Part shown: positions 1-9,223 of the stretch, one piece after another
How positions within the stretch are numbered: the stretch's first letter is position 1
Layout of the letters: each line of letters starts with the position of its first letter
Assembly (NCBI RefSeq): GCF_001426745.1
Contig: NZ_LMFI01000001.1
Location: 248,001-312,000, forward strand
Length of the DNA stretch: 64,000 nt
DNA from: Nocardioides sp. Root140
GTDB lineage: Bacteria > Actinomycetota > Actinomycetes > Propionibacteriales > Nocardioidaceae
Reading direction: 5' to 3'
Position numbers and translations under genes: made by a program
Notes under the pieces: model-generated
The model's database searches: none
What the model was told of the DNA's origin: nothing
The model's input: only the letters and a program-made list of their open reading frames with translations

Positions 1-845
1 TCGCCGACGCCACGGCCCTGACCGAGGCCGGCTACGTCGGTGAGGACGTCGAGAACATCCTGCTCAAGTTGATCCAGGCCGCCGACTACGACGTCAAGAA
101 GGCCGAGACCGGCATCATCTACATCGACGAGATCGACAAGGTGGCCCGCAAGTCGGAGAACCCCTCGATCACGCGCGACGTCTCCGGCGAGGGCGTGCAG
201 CAGGCCCTCCTGAAGATCCTCGAGGGCACCTCGGCGTCGGTGCCGCCCCAGGGCGGGCGCAAGCACCCGCACCAGGAGTTCATCCAGATCGACACCACCA
301 ACATCCTGTTCATCGTCGGAGGTGCCTTCGCCGGCCTCGAGCACATCGTCGAGCAGCGGGTCGGCAAGAAGACGCTCGGCTTCACCGCCGACGTCCGCGG
401 CCAGGCCGAACGCGACGCCGAGGACCTCATGTCCCAGGTGCGCCCCGAAGACCTCACCAAGTTCGGGCTGATCCCCGAGTTCATCGGCCGCCTCCCGCTG
501 ATCACCAGCGTCACCAAGCTCGACCGTGAGGCGCTCGTCGAGATCCTCACCGTGCCGAAGAACGCTCTGGTCAAGCAGTACCAGCGCCTCTTCGCCATCG
601 ACGGCGTCGAGCTCGAGTTCACCGACGAGGCCATCGCCGCGATCGCCGACCGGGCGATGGAGCGCGGCACCGGTGCCCGCGGCCTGCGCGCGATCATCGA
701 GGAAGTCCTGCTCCACGTCATGTACGACGTCCCGTCCCGAGGCGACATCGCCAAGGTCGTGGTGACCGGTGAAGTCGTCGAGGACAACGTGAACCCGACC
801 CTGATCCCGCGCGAGGCCGAGCCGAAGAAGAAGAAGTCGGCCTGA
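1..845 (+). CDS. clpX: ATP-dependent Clp protease ATP-binding subunit ClpX (5' end missing)
   Basis: AAA+ unfoldase that recognises tagged proteins and threads them into the ClpP protease chamber in the cytoplasm. The window edge removes the zinc-binding N-terminus and Walker A; the open frame runs from base 3 and gives about 280 residues. Visible: the Walker B run IIYIDEIDK, the pore-loop segment [10 protein letters not shown] typical of ClpX, the arginine-finger region PEFIGRLP, and a C-terminal sensor-2 block GTGARGLR. The protein ends in a lysine-rich tail. Length and order fit the C-terminal two thirds of ClpX. ClpX upstream of valS and folC is common in actinobacteria. Confidence 0.97.
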   Translation, partial: ADATALTEAGYVGEDVENILLKLIQAADYDVKKAETGIIYIDEIDKVARKSENPSITRDVSGEGVQQALLKILEGTSASVPPQGGRKHPHQEFIQIDTTNILFIVGGAFAGLEHIVEQRVGKKTLGFTADVRGQAERDAEDLMSQVRPEDLTKFGLIPEFIGRLPLITSVTKLDREALVEILTVPKNALVKQYQRLFAIDGVELEFTDEAIAAIADRAMERGTGARGLRAIIEEVLLHVMYDVPSRGDIAKVVVTGEVVEDNVNPTLIPREAEPKKKKSA

Positions 846-852
846 CCCCTCG

Positions 853-880
853 CCGGGCCTGATCACCGCGTGCGGCCCGG
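853..880 (+). terminator. Possible terminator hairpin after clpX
   Basis: Seven-base arms ccgggcc (853-859) and ggcccgg (874-880) with a 14-base loop start 8 bases after the clpX stop. There is no T-run, as is usual in high-GC actinobacteria, so termination is inferred from position and pairing only. Confidence 0.4.
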
Positions 881-999
881 GGGGCCGACACGGGTGGGTG
901 CGCATAGTCCGTTCGGGTCATTTCCCGCTTCTGATGCGGTGAATCTCGACCTGTTCAGGGAAGATTGACGCGTCTGGTCCGGTCGAGTCAGGGACGTGC

Positions 1000-1677
1000 A
1001 TGAGCTCCGAACACAAGAAGCCGCTGTTCGCCTTCGTGGTGATTGCGGTGATCTGTGCTGTCTTCATGGGTTTCACCGTGAAGTCGGATGCGATCAACGC
1101 CCCCGGGCTGCCGCGGTTCGCCGCGTCCGCGATCAACACGGGAGCCGACCTGTTCGGCGGTGACGCACGACGGACCACGTCTCCGAGCGTCCTCGTCGCA
1201 CTGACCGGGCCGAGCGAGACCGCCGGGCCCACGTCGAGCAGTTCCGGGCCGGAGCAGGCCACGACTTCGCCGACGACCAGGACGAAGGCCAAGCCGCGCG
1301 CCCGTGCGGCGTACCTTCCGCGCAAGGCCACCTCGCACCACAAGGCCCGCAGCACGAATGTGCATCGCGCCCAGCCGCGGGTGACCGTACGCCGGCCGGC
1401 CGGGCCGCACGCCTCCGTCCTGGACCACTCGAAGCACGGCAAGGCGCACGGCAAGGCGAACCACAAGAGCCTGAACCTGCGTGTCGACAACCTGAAGGTC
1501 CGCGGCGACTTCAGGGCCCGCGGTCACTTCAAGCTCGACGGTCACGGTCACGGCAAGGCACGGGGTCACTCGAAGGCGCACAGCCACCACGGCAAGGCGC
1601 ACAGCCACTCGAAGGCGCACGGCCACCACGGCAAGGCGCACGGCCACCACGGCAAGGCGCACGGCCACCACCGCTGA
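1000..1677 (+). CDS. Histidine/lysine-rich membrane-anchored protein, function unknown
   Basis: Not recognised as a known family. The 225-residue product has a short charged N-terminus, one hydrophobic segment (about residues 9-25) that would act as a signal anchor, a Ser/Thr/Pro-rich linker (about 60-95), a basic middle part and a C-terminal third made of repeats of the type HGKAHGHH. These give a very high His content at the extreme C-terminus. The bulk would lie outside the membrane. Such His clusters usually bind Zn, Ni or Cu, but that is inference. The repeats are encoded by near-identical 21-bp units around 1550-1672, so length probably varies between strains. ATG at 1000; no strong ribosome binding site seen. 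Confidence 0.7.
   Translation: MSSEHKKPLFAFVVIAVICAVFMGFTVKSDAINAPGLPRFAASAINTGADLFGGDARRTTSPSVLVALTGPSETAGPTSSSSGPEQATTSPTTRTKAKPRARAAYLPRKATSHHKARSTNVHRAQPRVTVRRPAGPHASVLDHSKHGKAHGKANHKSLNLRVDNLKVRGDFRARGHFKLDGHGHGKARGHSKAHSHHGKAHSHSKAHGHHGKAHGHHGKAHGHHR
1550..1672 (+). repeat. In-frame 21-bp tandem repeats encoding HGKAHGH units
   Basis: The unit ggcaaggcgcacggccacca plus one base recurs three times at the very end (1610-1672), with diverged copies upstream. All copies keep the reading frame and encode Gly-Lys-Ala-His-Gly-His-His. The near-identity at DNA level suggests recent expansion. Confidence 0.75.
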
Positions 1678-1751
1678 CCCGTCGCCAGTTCGTGTCGACC
1701 CGTCGCCAGTTCGCGGCGACCTGTCGTGAGTTCGCGAACTCACGACAGGTC
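1677..1751. repeat. Intergenic 21-bp repeats ending in a 34-bp perfect palindrome
   Basis: Two direct copies of acccgtcgccagttcg (starting at 1677 and 1698) are followed by a related third unit that is part of a perfect palindrome, gacctgtcgtgagttcg (1718-1734) and its exact complement (1735-1751). It lies between the convergent His-rich gene and valS, so it could act as a bidirectional terminator. Arms of 17 bp with no loop are unusually long for that. Confidence 0.75.
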
Positions 1752-1756
1752 GATGC

Positions 1757-4381
1757 TCATTTCTCGGGAGCGGGAGCCAGCTCGGCCGCGACGGTCAGGG
1801 CGGTGGCGTCCTCGACAGGGGTCAGCACGAACTCGCCGGTGACCTTGCCGACCGCACTCAGGTCGTCACGGGCCTTGTCGATGGCAGCCAGTGCCTCGGG
1901 GGTGCCGGTGAACTCCACCCGCGTGACCTCGGTGCGCTGGGTGACCTTCGCCTGCGACTTCGCGCCACGGATGCCACCGAGGGCAGCCGCCACGTGGGTC
2001 AGCATGCTCGGGTCAGCGGCGGCCGCCGAGCCCAGCTCGGTGGCGGTGGGCCAGGACGCGGTGTGCACCGAACCCTCCTGCCACCACGACCAGACCTCTT
2101 CGGTCACGTAGGGCAGGAACGGCGCCAGCAGGCGCAGCTGCACGTGCAGGGCTCCGGCGAGGGTGGCCTGGGCCGACTCGGTGGCGCTGCCGCCGTCCTC
2201 GGCGTACGCCCGCTCCTTGACCAGCTCGAGGTAGTCGTCGCAGAACTCCCAGAAGAACTTCTCGACGGCCTCGAGGGCGCTGGTGTAGTCGTAGGCCTCG
2301 AAGGCTTCGGTCGCCTCGGTGACCACGTTGGCCAGGCCGCCCATCAGCGCGCAGTCGAGGGGAGCGGAGATCGCCGGCGGGTTCAGCTCGGTGGCCCCGA
2401 CCATGCCGAGCACGAACTTGGAGGCGTTGAGCACCTTCATCGCCAGGCGACGGCCGACCTTCATCTGGGTCTCGTCGAACGGCGAGTCCAGACCGGGTCG
2501 AGCCATCGCAGCGCGCCAGCGCACGGCGTCGGCGCCGAACTTGTCGATGATCTCGTTGGGCACCACGACGTTGCCCTTGGACTTCGACATCTTCTTGCGG
2601 TCGGGGTCCATGATGAAGCCGGAGATCATCGCGTGCGTCCACGGCACGGCACCGCTCTCGTGGTGCGAGCGGACCACCCGTGAGAACAGCCAGGTGCGGA
2701 TGATGTCGTGGGCCTGGGTGCAGAGGTCCATCGGGAAGACCCGCCCGAAGAGGTCGGGGTCGGACTCCCAGCCGCCGGCGATCTGCGGGGTCAGCGACGA
2801 GGTCGCCCAGGTGTCCATCACGTCGGGGTCGCCCATGAAGCCGTTCGGCTTGCCGCGCTGCCCCTCGTCGTACCCCTGCGGGGCCACCGTCGACGGGTCG
2901 ACCGGCAGCTGGTCCTCGGTGGGCAGCAGCGGGTGGTCGTAGTCGGGCTCGCCCTCGGCGTCGAGGGAGTACCAGACCGGGAACGGGATGCCGAAGAAGC
3001 GCTGGCGCGAGATCAGCCAGTCGCCGTTGAGGCCGCCGACCCAGTTGTCGTAGCGGTGCTTCATGTGGGTCGGCACCCAGGTGATGGCGTTGCCGTCCTC
3101 GACCAGCTCGTCGCGCAGCTCGGTGTCGCGGCCGCCGTTGCGGATGTACCACTGGCGGGTGGCGACGATCTCGAGGGGCTTGTCGCCCTTCTCGTAGAAG
3201 TTCGTCATCCGCTTGGTCGGCTTGGGGTCGCCGTCGAGGTCGCCGGTCTCCTTGAGCCGGGCGACCACGGCCTCGCGGGCGCTGAACGCGGTCTTGCCCT
3301 TGAGCTCCTCGTAGGCGGCGGAGGCCTGCTCGGAGGAGAGCCAGTCGGGGGTTTCGCGCAGGAAGCGTCCGTCGCGGCCGATGAGGGTGCGCACCGGCAG
3401 CTGGAGCTCGCGCCACCACGTGACGTCGGTGAGGTCACCGAACGTGCAGCACATCGCGATGCCGGCGCCCTTGTCGGGCTCGGCCGCGGTGTGGGCCAGC
3501 ACCGGGATCTCGACGCCGAAGACCGGCGAGGTGACCGTGGTGCCGAACAGCTCGGCGTACCGCTCGTCGTCGGGGTGCGCGATCAGCGCCACCACCGACG
3601 GGATCAGCTCGGGACGCGTGGTCTCGATGAAGATCTGGTCTCCGTCGGGCTTGTGGAAGGCGACCCGGTGGTAGGCGCCGGCGTACTCGCGGGCCTCGAG
3701 CTCAGCCTGGGCGACCGCGCTCTGGAAGGTGACGTCCCACAGGGTGGGGGCTTCCTGCAGGTAGGCCTCGCCGCGGGCGAAGTTGCGCAGGAAGGCGCGC
3801 TGGCTGACCGTCTGGGCCTTCGGCCCGATGGTCGTGTAGTGCTCCTTCCAGTCGACCGACAGGCCGACGGTGCGCCACAGGGCCTCGAACGCCTTCTCGT
3901 CCTCGACCACGAGCTCCTCGCAGAGCTCGACGAAGTTGGGCCGGCTGATCGGCACCTGCTTCTTCGGGTCGGGCTTCTCGGGCGGGGTGAAGTCGGGGTC
4001 GTACGGCAGCGACGGGTCGCACCGGACACCGTAGAAGTTCTGCACCCGGCGCTCGGTCGGCAGGCCGTTGTCGTCCCAGCCGATCGGGTAGAAGATCGAC
4101 TTGCCCTGCATGCGCTGGTAGCGCGCGATCAGGTCGGGGTGCGTGTAGGAGAAGACGTGGCCGACGTGCAGCGAGCCGGAGACGGTCGGCGGGGGAGTGT
4201 CGATCGAGTAGACCATCGAGCGCGGCTGGGTGCGGTCGAAGCGGTAGGTGTCCTCGGCCTTCCACTTCTCGGACCACTTGGCCTCGAGCCCTTCGAGCGC
4301 GGGCTTGTCCGGTACGACGACGGCGCGCGCGGCGGCGGGCGTCGTCTCGGACAGGTCGGCGTTGTCAGGGTTCTCAGTCAT
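1757..4381 (-). CDS. valS: Valyl-tRNA synthetase
   Basis: Class Ia aminoacyl-tRNA synthetase that charges tRNA-Val and edits mis-activated Thr. The 874-residue product carries the HIGH-type signature HVGH (residues 72-75), a large inserted editing domain (roughly 220-420), the KMSKS loop (597-601) and an anticodon-binding C-terminal part; the length fits the bacterial ValRS family without a long coiled-coil tail. The open frame continues far upstream on this strand, but the family N-terminus fits the ATG at 4381, and a TANNNT hexamer lies 7 bases before it, so the mRNA is probably leaderless. Divergent from the acetyltransferase gene at 4499. Confidence 0.97.
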   Translation of the reverse strand: MTENPDNADLSETTPAAARAVVVPDKPALEGLEAKWSEKWKAEDTYRFDRTQPRSMVYSIDTPPPTVSGSLHVGHVFSYTHPDLIARYQRMQGKSIFYPIGWDDNGLPTERRVQNFYGVRCDPSLPYDPDFTPPEKPDPKKQVPISRPNFVELCEELVVEDEKAFEALWRTVGLSVDWKEHYTTIGPKAQTVSQRAFLRNFARGEAYLQEAPTLWDVTFQSAVAQAELEAREYAGAYHRVAFHKPDGDQIFIETTRPELIPSVVALIAHPDDERYAELFGTTVTSPVFGVEIPVLAHTAAEPDKGAGIAMCCTFGDLTDVTWWRELQLPVRTLIGRDGRFLRETPDWLSSEQASAAYEELKGKTAFSAREAVVARLKETGDLDGDPKPTKRMTNFYEKGDKPLEIVATRQWYIRNGGRDTELRDELVEDGNAITWVPTHMKHRYDNWVGGLNGDWLISRQRFFGIPFPVWYSLDAEGEPDYDHPLLPTEDQLPVDPSTVAPQGYDEGQRGKPNGFMGDPDVMDTWATSSLTPQIAGGWESDPDLFGRVFPMDLCTQAHDIIRTWLFSRVVRSHHESGAVPWTHAMISGFIMDPDRKKMSKSKGNVVVPNEIIDKFGADAVRWRAAMARPGLDSPFDETQMKVGRRLAMKVLNASKFVLGMVGATELNPPAISAPLDCALMGGLANVVTEATEAFEAYDYTSALEAVEKFFWEFCDDYLELVKERAYAEDGGSATESAQATLAGALHVQLRLLAPFLPYVTEEVWSWWQEGSVHTASWPTATELGSAAAADPSMLTHVAAALGGIRGAKSQAKVTQRTEVTRVEFTGTPEALAAIDKARDDLSAVGKVTGEFVLTPVEDATALTVAAELAPAPEK

Positions 4382-4388
4382 GGGCCGA

Positions 4389-4394
4389 ATGTTA
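4389..4394 (-). promoter_or_regulatory. Leaderless -10 element of valS
   Basis: TAACAT on the minus strand, 7 bases before the ATG at 4381. This TANNNT-N6/7-start arrangement recurs at many genes in this window. No clear -35 box. Confidence 0.6.
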
Positions 4395-4486
4395 CGTGTG
4401 GGAAGCGATGTGCCGCGAACCCGTTCCCGGTGGCGGACGGCGGCGGATCCGGCGAAAACCCGATCCCCGAGCCGGGCCCTCCCGAT

Positions 4487-4492
4487 TAGCGT
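4487..4492 (+). promoter_or_regulatory. Leaderless -10 element of the acetyltransferase gene
   Basis: TAGCGT, 6 bases before the ATG at 4499; transcription would start at or next to the start codon. No Shine-Dalgarno sequence is present. Confidence 0.55.
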
Positions 4493-4498
4493 TCGTGC

Positions 4499-5413
4499 AT
4501 GGCGGACGACGACGTGACCCTGGAGCTCTTCACCGACCCGCGCGACTTCCTCGCGGTGGCCGGTGACCACCTGGCCGAGGACCCGGTCACCCGCACCGTC
4601 GTCACCACCGTCACGGCCCGGATGGCGCGGGCCCGCGACGCCGGCGAGCCGGTCGTCGACCGCGGCCACGAGCAGTGGTGGGCGGCCGTGCGCGATGCCT
4701 CGGGCGCCGTCGTGGGTACGGCGATGCGCACGGCACCGTTCCCGCCGTACCCACTGTTCGTGCAGGAGATGCCGGAGGCGGGTGCCCGTGAGCTGGCCCG
4801 GGTGCTGCACGCCCGTGGCGCCGTGATCGCCGCGGCGAACGGCGCCCTGCCCGCGGCCCAGCAGCTGATGGACGAGCTCGCGCTGCTCAGCGGCGGCCGC
4901 GCGGTCATCGAGGAGCACACCCGGCTCTTCGAGCTCGGCGAGCTGACCCCGCCATCGACGCTGCCGGCCGGGTCGTTGCGACTGGCCAGGCCGGCCGAGG
5001 CCGAGCTCTGCCTCGGCTGGTTCCGGGCCTTCCGCGTCGAGGCCGCCGAGCAGGCCGGCCGCACGTCCGACCCGACGGTCGGTGAGAGCTTCGGGATCGA
5101 GGACCTCCTCGAGCGGATCACGGAGGAGCGCATCTGGGTCTGGGTCGACGAGCACGACGTCCCGGTCCACGTCACCGGCGCCAACCTGCCGTCGTACGGC
5201 GTGACCCGCATCGGGCCGGTCTACACGCCGCGGGAACACCGCGGGCATGGCCTGGCCAGCGCGGCCGTGGCCGAGGTGTCGAGGTCGTACGTCGAAGCAG
5301 GCGTGCGGGTGTGCCTGTTCACCGACCAGGCCAACCCGGTCTCGAACGCGATCTACCAGCGGCTGGGCTACCGGCCCGTCGTCGACATGGCGATCCTGCG
5401 CCTCGAACCGTGA
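4499..5413 (+). CDS. GNAT-family N-acetyltransferase
   Basis: Predicted acetyl-CoA-dependent N-acetyltransferase of 304 residues; substrate unknown. The C-terminal third holds the GNAT fold signature: the acetyl-CoA pyrophosphate loop REHRGHGLA (about residues 243-251), followed by a typical strand-helix [16 protein letters not shown]. The N-terminal half is less conserved and may be a degenerate second GNAT-like domain. It lies alone between valS (divergent) and folC (same strand, 39-base gap). The start is set by the leaderless -10 element. Confidence 0.85.
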   Translation: MADDDVTLELFTDPRDFLAVAGDHLAEDPVTRTVVTTVTARMARARDAGEPVVDRGHEQWWAAVRDASGAVVGTAMRTAPFPPYPLFVQEMPEAGARELARVLHARGAVIAAANGALPAAQQLMDELALLSGGRAVIEEHTRLFELGELTPPSTLPAGSLRLARPAEAELCLGWFRAFRVEAAEQAGRTSDPTVGESFGIEDLLERITEERIWVWVDEHDVPVHVTGANLPSYGVTRIGPVYTPREHRGHGLASAAVAEVSRSYVEAGVRVCLFTDQANPVSNAIYQRLGYRPVVDMAILRLEP

Positions 5414-5437
5414 ATCGTGGGCGCGAGAGTCCGCAAC

Positions 5438-5443
5438 TAGACT
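5438..5443 (+). promoter_or_regulatory. Candidate -10 element of folC
   Basis: TAGACT, 9 bases before the folC ATG, giving a leader of only two or three bases. No convincing -35 box. Confidence 0.45.
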
Positions 5444-5452
5444 CAAGGCGCC

Positions 5453-6817
5453 ATGACTGAACCTTCCTCGCAGCCCCGTCCCGCCGAGAGCTTCGCCGAG
5501 GCCGAGGACGCACTCCTGTCCCGCTGGCCCGAGAGCAAGCTGGAGCCCAGCCTTGACCGGATCCGTGCCTTCACCGAGCTGCTGGGCGACCCGCAGCACT
5601 CCTACCCGGTGATCCACCTGACCGGCACCAACGGCAAGACCTCGACGTCGCGGATGATCGACTCGCTGTTGCGCACCATGAACCTGCGCACCGGTCGCTT
5701 CACCAGTCCGCACGTGGAGAAGATGAGCGAGCGGATCAGCATCGACGGCGAGCCGCTCGACGACGAGGCGTTCGTCCGCGCGTTCAACGACGTCGCGGGC
5801 TACACCCACCTGGTCGACTCCGACCAGCCCCACCCGTTGTCGTTCTTCGAGACCGTGGTCGGCATGGCGTTCAGCGCGTTCGCCGACGCCCCCGTCGACG
5901 TGGCCATCGTCGAGGTCGGCATGGGTGGCTCGTGGGACGCCACCAACGTGGCCGACGGCCAGGTGGCCGTCGTGCTCCCGATCGCGATCGACCACTCGAA
6001 GTACCTCGGCGACAGTGCCACCGCCATCGCCCAGGAGAAGGCCGGCATCATCAAGGAGGGTGCCCAGGTCGTGATTGCCGAGCAGACCCCCGAGGTGGCC
6101 GAGGTGCTGCTGGCCCGCGCGGCCGAGGTGCACGCCACCGTGGCGCGTGAGGGCATGGAGTTCGGCGTGATCACCCGGGTGCCGGCCATCGGCGGCCAGA
6201 CGATCAGCCTGCAGGGCCTCCGGGGGCGGTACGACGACCTGTTCCTCCCGCTCTACGGCGCCCACCAGGCCCAGAACGCCGCGGTCGCCCTGGCCGCCGT
6301 CGAGGCCTTCGCCGGCGACGAGGCACTCTCCGACGAGGTGGTGCGTGAGGCGTTCGCCTCCGTCACGTCACCCGGTCGACTCGAGGTGATCCGCCGCAGC
6401 CCGACCGTGGTGCTCGACGCCGCTCACAACCCGCACGGCGCCGAGGCCACGGCGGCCGCGCTCGAGGACTCCTTCGCGTTCTCGCCGCTGATCGGGGTGA
6501 TGGGCGTGATGGCCGACAAGGACTACGAGGGTGTGCTGGCTGCGTTCGAGCCGCACTTCTCCCACATCATCTGCACCCAGAACTCGACCGACCGGTCGAA
6601 GAGTGCCGAGGCGCTGGCCGAAGTGGCCCGCGAGGTCTTCGGCGAGGACCGGGTCACGACGACGCCGCGCCTGGCCGACGCGATCGACCAGGCCACCACG
6701 ATGGCCGAGGCCGGCGAGGCGATCAGCGACACCTTCGGTGCCGGCGGCGTGCTGGTCACCGGCTCCGTGGTCACCGTCGGCGAGGCGAGGGCGATGCTGA
6801 AGGGGCGCAACCAGTGA
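5453..6817 (+). CDS. folC: Folylpolyglutamate synthase / dihydrofolate synthase
   Basis: Mur-ligase-family enzyme that adds glutamate to dihydropteroate and/or folates, using ATP, in the cytoplasm. The 454-residue product shows the ATP-binding loop [12 protein letters not shown] (about residues 56-67), the folate-loop region [14 protein letters not shown], the conserved TLG-type segment around [20 protein letters not shown] (the carbamylated Lys region) and a C-terminal domain with [12 protein letters not shown]. Full length for the family. The stop overlaps the next start by 4 bases, so the small membrane protein downstream is translationally coupled, a pairing seen across actinobacteria. 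Confidence 0.96.
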   Translation: MTEPSSQPRPAESFAEAEDALLSRWPESKLEPSLDRIRAFTELLGDPQHSYPVIHLTGTNGKTSTSRMIDSLLRTMNLRTGRFTSPHVEKMSERISIDGEPLDDEAFVRAFNDVAGYTHLVDSDQPHPLSFFETVVGMAFSAFADAPVDVAIVEVGMGGSWDATNVADGQVAVVLPIAIDHSKYLGDSATAIAQEKAGIIKEGAQVVIAEQTPEVAEVLLARAAEVHATVAREGMEFGVITRVPAIGGQTISLQGLRGRYDDLFLPLYGAHQAQNAAVALAAVEAFAGDEALSDEVVREAFASVTSPGRLEVIRRSPTVVLDAAHNPHGAEATAAALEDSFAFSPLIGVMGVMADKDYEGVLAAFEPHFSHIICTQNSTDRSKSAEALAEVAREVFGEDRVTTTPRLADAIDQATTMAEAGEAISDTFGAGGVLVTGSVVTVGEARAMLKGRNQ

Positions 6818-7182
6818 GCGGGCCGCAGAGGTCACCTCGCCGCGGCATGTGCGCGGGCATCCTCACCCTCGAGGCGATCGCGCTCGGCCTGACCACGCCC
6901 GTGCTGATCACCATCGCCGACGTGTCCGTCGGCACCGCCCTGACCCTCGGCCTCGGCCTGGCCGTCGCCTGCATCGTGGCGGCCGGCATGCTGCGCGCCG
7001 AGTGGGCCTACGGCCTCGGCTGGGCGATCCAGGTCGCGGCGATCGCGCTCGGTTTCCTGGTGCCGACGATGTTCTTCCTCGGCGGACTGTTCGCCCTGCT
7101 GTGGGGCACGGCCTACTTCCTCGGCAAGAAGATCGAACGGGAACGGGCCGCCGCGTACGCCGCCTACGAGGCCGAGAACTGA
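6814..7182 (+). CDS. DUF4233 small membrane protein
   Basis: 122-residue integral membrane protein with about four hydrophobic segments (roughly 10-30, 35-58, 62-80, 83-103) and a charged C-terminus. It matches the DUF4233 family, which is almost always found directly behind folC in actinobacteria; the function is not known. The GTG at 6814 overlaps the folC stop in a GTGA arrangement, so translation is coupled. Confidence 0.85.
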   Translation: MSGPQRSPRRGMCAGILTLEAIALGLTTPVLITIADVSVGTALTLGLGLAVACIVAAGMLRAEWAYGLGWAIQVAAIALGFLVPTMFFLGGLFALLWGTAYFLGKKIERERAAAYAAYEAEN

Positions 7183-7186
7183 GGCA

Positions 7187-7681
7187 GTGCACCTCCCAGA
7201 GGGGTCCGGCCCGACGGTCTGGGCCGTCTTCTTCGTCGTGGTGTTCCTGCGCGCCCAGGCGACGTACTGGATCGCCAGGGCGGTGACCCAGCAGGCCCTC
7301 GACCACACCGCACCGACCCACGGCTTCGCGCTGAAGGTGCATGCCTGGCTCGACGGTACGTCGGCCCGGCGCGGCGTCGACTCGTTGCGTCGGTGGGGCG
7401 CCCTCGCCGTCCCGCTCTCGTTCCTGACGATCGGCGCCCAGACCGTGGTCAACGCCGGCGCCGGCGTGATCCGGATGCCGGCCTGGCGCTACACCCTCGT
7501 GATGCTTCCGGGGTGCGCGGCCTGGGCGCTGGTGTGGACCACGATCGGGATCTCGGCGTTCTACGCCGCTATCGGCGCCGGCCTCTCGACCGAGTGGGGA
7601 GTGGTCGCTGCCGTGGTCGTCGTGCTCGCCGCGGGACTGGGCATCGGGTTGCTCCGGCGCCGCGCCCGGCGTACCGCCTGA
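7187..7681 (+). CDS. DedA/VTT-like membrane protein, short form
   Basis: 164-residue membrane protein starting with GTG four bases after the DUF4233 gene. A central stretch, RRWGALAVPLSFLTIGAQ followed by VNAGAGVIRMPAWRY, resembles the C-terminal half of the DedA/VTT (SNARE-associated) fold, in which a re-entrant loop with conserved Arg and Gly lies between transmembrane helices. Members are involved in lipid-carrier or lipid scrambling, but full DedA proteins are about 200 residues and the usual N-terminal signature is missing here, so this is a divergent or shortened member. Probably cotranscribed with folC. Confidence 0.6.
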   Translation: MHLPEGSGPTVWAVFFVVVFLRAQATYWIARAVTQQALDHTAPTHGFALKVHAWLDGTSARRGVDSLRRWGALAVPLSFLTIGAQTVVNAGAGVIRMPAWRYTLVMLPGCAAWALVWTTIGISAFYAAIGAGLSTEWGVVAAVVVVLAAGLGIGLLRRRARRTA

Positions 7682-7710
7682 CCGGGGGACCGGCTCGCTG
7701 CTCCGCTGGT

Positions 7711-7716
7711 TAGGCT
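7711..7716 (+). promoter_or_regulatory. Leaderless -10 element of ndk
   Basis: TAGGCT, 7 bases before the GTG start of ndk. The same hexamer and nearly the same next seven bases occur before the gene at 32239. Confidence 0.55.
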
Positions 7717-7723
7717 GTGCGCC

Positions 7724-8152
7724 GTGAGCGAATCGATCGAGAAGTCCCTCGTCCTGGTCAAGCCCGACGGCTACCGTCGCGGACTCAGCGGGGAGGTGCT
7801 GCGCCGCATCGAGGCCAAGGGCTACGTTCCCGTGGCGCTGGCCGTCCTGACCCCGACCCGGGAGCAGCTCGCCGAGCACTACGCCGAGCACGAGGGCAAG
7901 CCGTTCTACGAGCCCCTGGTGGAGTTCATGTCCTCCGGCCCGGTGACCGCGATGGTCATCGAGGGCCAGCGCTGCATCGAGGGGTTCCGGTCCCTGGCCG
8001 GGTCCACCGAGCCGACCGGCGCCCTGCCCGGCACCATCCGCGGCGACCTCGGCCGTGACTGGGGCCTCAAGGTGCAGCAGAACATCGTGCACGGCTCCGA
8101 CTCTCCCGAGTCGGCCGCCCGCGAGATCGGCATCTGGTTCCCCGAGCTCTGA
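7724..8152 (+). CDS. ndk: Nucleoside diphosphate kinase
   Basis: Transfers the gamma-phosphate from ATP to nucleoside diphosphates through a phospho-histidine and balances NTP pools. The 142-residue product has the LVKPDGYRRG N-terminal motif, the LPGTIRGDLG loop and the active-site segment NIVHGSDSPE with the catalytic His123. Length is normal for the family. GTG start set by the leaderless promoter. Its stop shares one base with the next ATG (TGATG). Confidence 0.97.
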   Translation: MSESIEKSLVLVKPDGYRRGLSGEVLRRIEAKGYVPVALAVLTPTREQLAEHYAEHEGKPFYEPLVEFMSSGPVTAMVIEGQRCIEGFRSLAGSTEPTGALPGTIRGDLGRDWGLKVQQNIVHGSDSPESAAREIGIWFPEL

Positions 8153-9141
8153 TGCGCATCGCGGGGGCGGTCCTGGGATTGCTCCTGCTCCTCGCCGGGT
8201 GCACCTCCTCCGGCGACTCCGGCGATTCCGACGAACCACGCGCCGAACCCGGTGACCGCTGCCGGGGCGTCTCGCACGACGAGGTGCGCGGCCGGGCGCC
8301 GTCGTACGGCGCGAAGCGGCTGCGCTCCTACCCGGTCGACCACGCCGTGTGTGCGGCGTACTGGATCGACCACGCCGACGACGGGTTCGTGCCGCAGGGC
8401 CTGGCGCTGCGCGGGCGTACGGCGTACGTCGGCGGCTACGGCTGGGTCGAGAAGCGCACCGATCGCGCGTGCCAGGTGGCGAAGGTCGACCTGCGCACCG
8501 GGCGCACGACCGGGTTCACGCCGCGCATCGAGGCCGACGTGTACGGCGGTCGCCTCACGTTCTGCCGGCACGGCGGCGGCCTCGAGCTGACCGACGACGG
8601 CCTCTGGCTGGCCGAGGCCGAACGCCTCTGGCTGCTCGACCCCGACCGCATCGGCCGCGGAGACCCCGTCGTGAGGGTCTGGCGGATCGAGCCCGGCATC
8701 AAGGGGTCGACACTGCTCATCCACGACGGGCGCCTCGGCTTCGCGACGTACGCCGCAGAGGGGTCGGGCCGGATGACGTGGTTCGCGCTCGACGACGTAC
8801 GACGCCCGGGCGTCGACGACCTCCGCCACGACGCGCGCGACGCGACCGACGCCGGGGTGACCGGGCGCGGTCGCGTGCCGAACCGGGTGCAGGGCATCAC
8901 CGGCGACGCGGCCGGGGTGTGGCACTCGTCGTCGCGTATCTCGTGCGGTGAGCTGCACGGTCCGGGCAGACGTGAGGTCGCGTCGGTCCCCGGCGCCGAG
9001 GACGTGCAGTTCCGCGGACGCGACCTCTGGGTGGTCAGCGAGGCGGGCGCCGAACCGTGGATCGACGAGGAGCGGGTGCCGATGCTGCTGCGGCTCGACC
9101 GGGCCACGGTGCTCCGCGCACGGTCGGCCTGCGACTTCTAG
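8152..9141 (+). CDS. Lipoprotein of unknown function
   Basis: 329-residue predicted lipoprotein: a signal peptide with the lipobox LLAGC (Cys about residue 17), then a Ser/Asp-rich linker. The mature part has Cys residues that could form disulfides and the phrases DGFVPQGLALRG and NRVQGITGD, which recall secreted beta-propeller-like proteins, but I do not recognise the family. Overlaps ndk by one base and is probably translated from the same mRNA. It ends 82 bases before the response-regulator gene. Confidence 0.7.
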   Translation: MRIAGAVLGLLLLLAGCTSSGDSGDSDEPRAEPGDRCRGVSHDEVRGRAPSYGAKRLRSYPVDHAVCAAYWIDHADDGFVPQGLALRGRTAYVGGYGWVEKRTDRACQVAKVDLRTGRTTGFTPRIEADVYGGRLTFCRHGGGLELTDDGLWLAEAERLWLLDPDRIGRGDPVVRVWRIEPGIKGSTLLIHDGRLGFATYAAEGSGRMTWFALDDVRRPGVDDLRHDARDATDAGVTGRGRVPNRVQGITGDAAGVWHSSSRISCGELHGPGRREVASVPGAEDVQFRGRDLWVVSEAGAEPWIDEERVPMLLRLDRATVLRARSACDF

Positions 9142-9183
9142 GCGACACGGCCTCGAACGGCGAGTGCGACGCTCGGCGGCGCG

Positions 9184-9199
9184 TTCAGCGCGCGTTCAG
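9184..9199 (+). promoter_or_regulatory. TTCAG direct repeats before the response-regulator gene
   Basis: Two copies of gcGTTCAGC 11 bp apart (TTCAG at 9184-9188 and 9195-9199), followed by a -10-like CACAAT and the ATG at 9224. One-turn direct repeats are the usual binding pattern of OmpR-family dimers. The same word is repeated in front of the PepSY gene at 11391-11416, which suggests autoregulation. Confidence 0.6.
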
Positions 9200-9223
9200 C
9201 CGGCACCCGTCACAATCGACCCC

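Noticed and set aside
2708..4489. 593-codon plus-strand open frame opposite valS
   Set aside because: Antisense shadow of a high-GC gene; composition is Val/Gly/Leu-rich without any recognisable domain.
4382..4498. T-box riboswitch before valS
   Set aside because: The region is too short, the valS mRNA appears leaderless, and no T-box sequence was seen.
4382..6265. Minus-strand open frame extending valS to 1502 codons
   Set aside because: Lies opposite the acetyltransferase and folC genes, has no homology, and the ValRS N-terminus with a promoter fixes the start at 4381.
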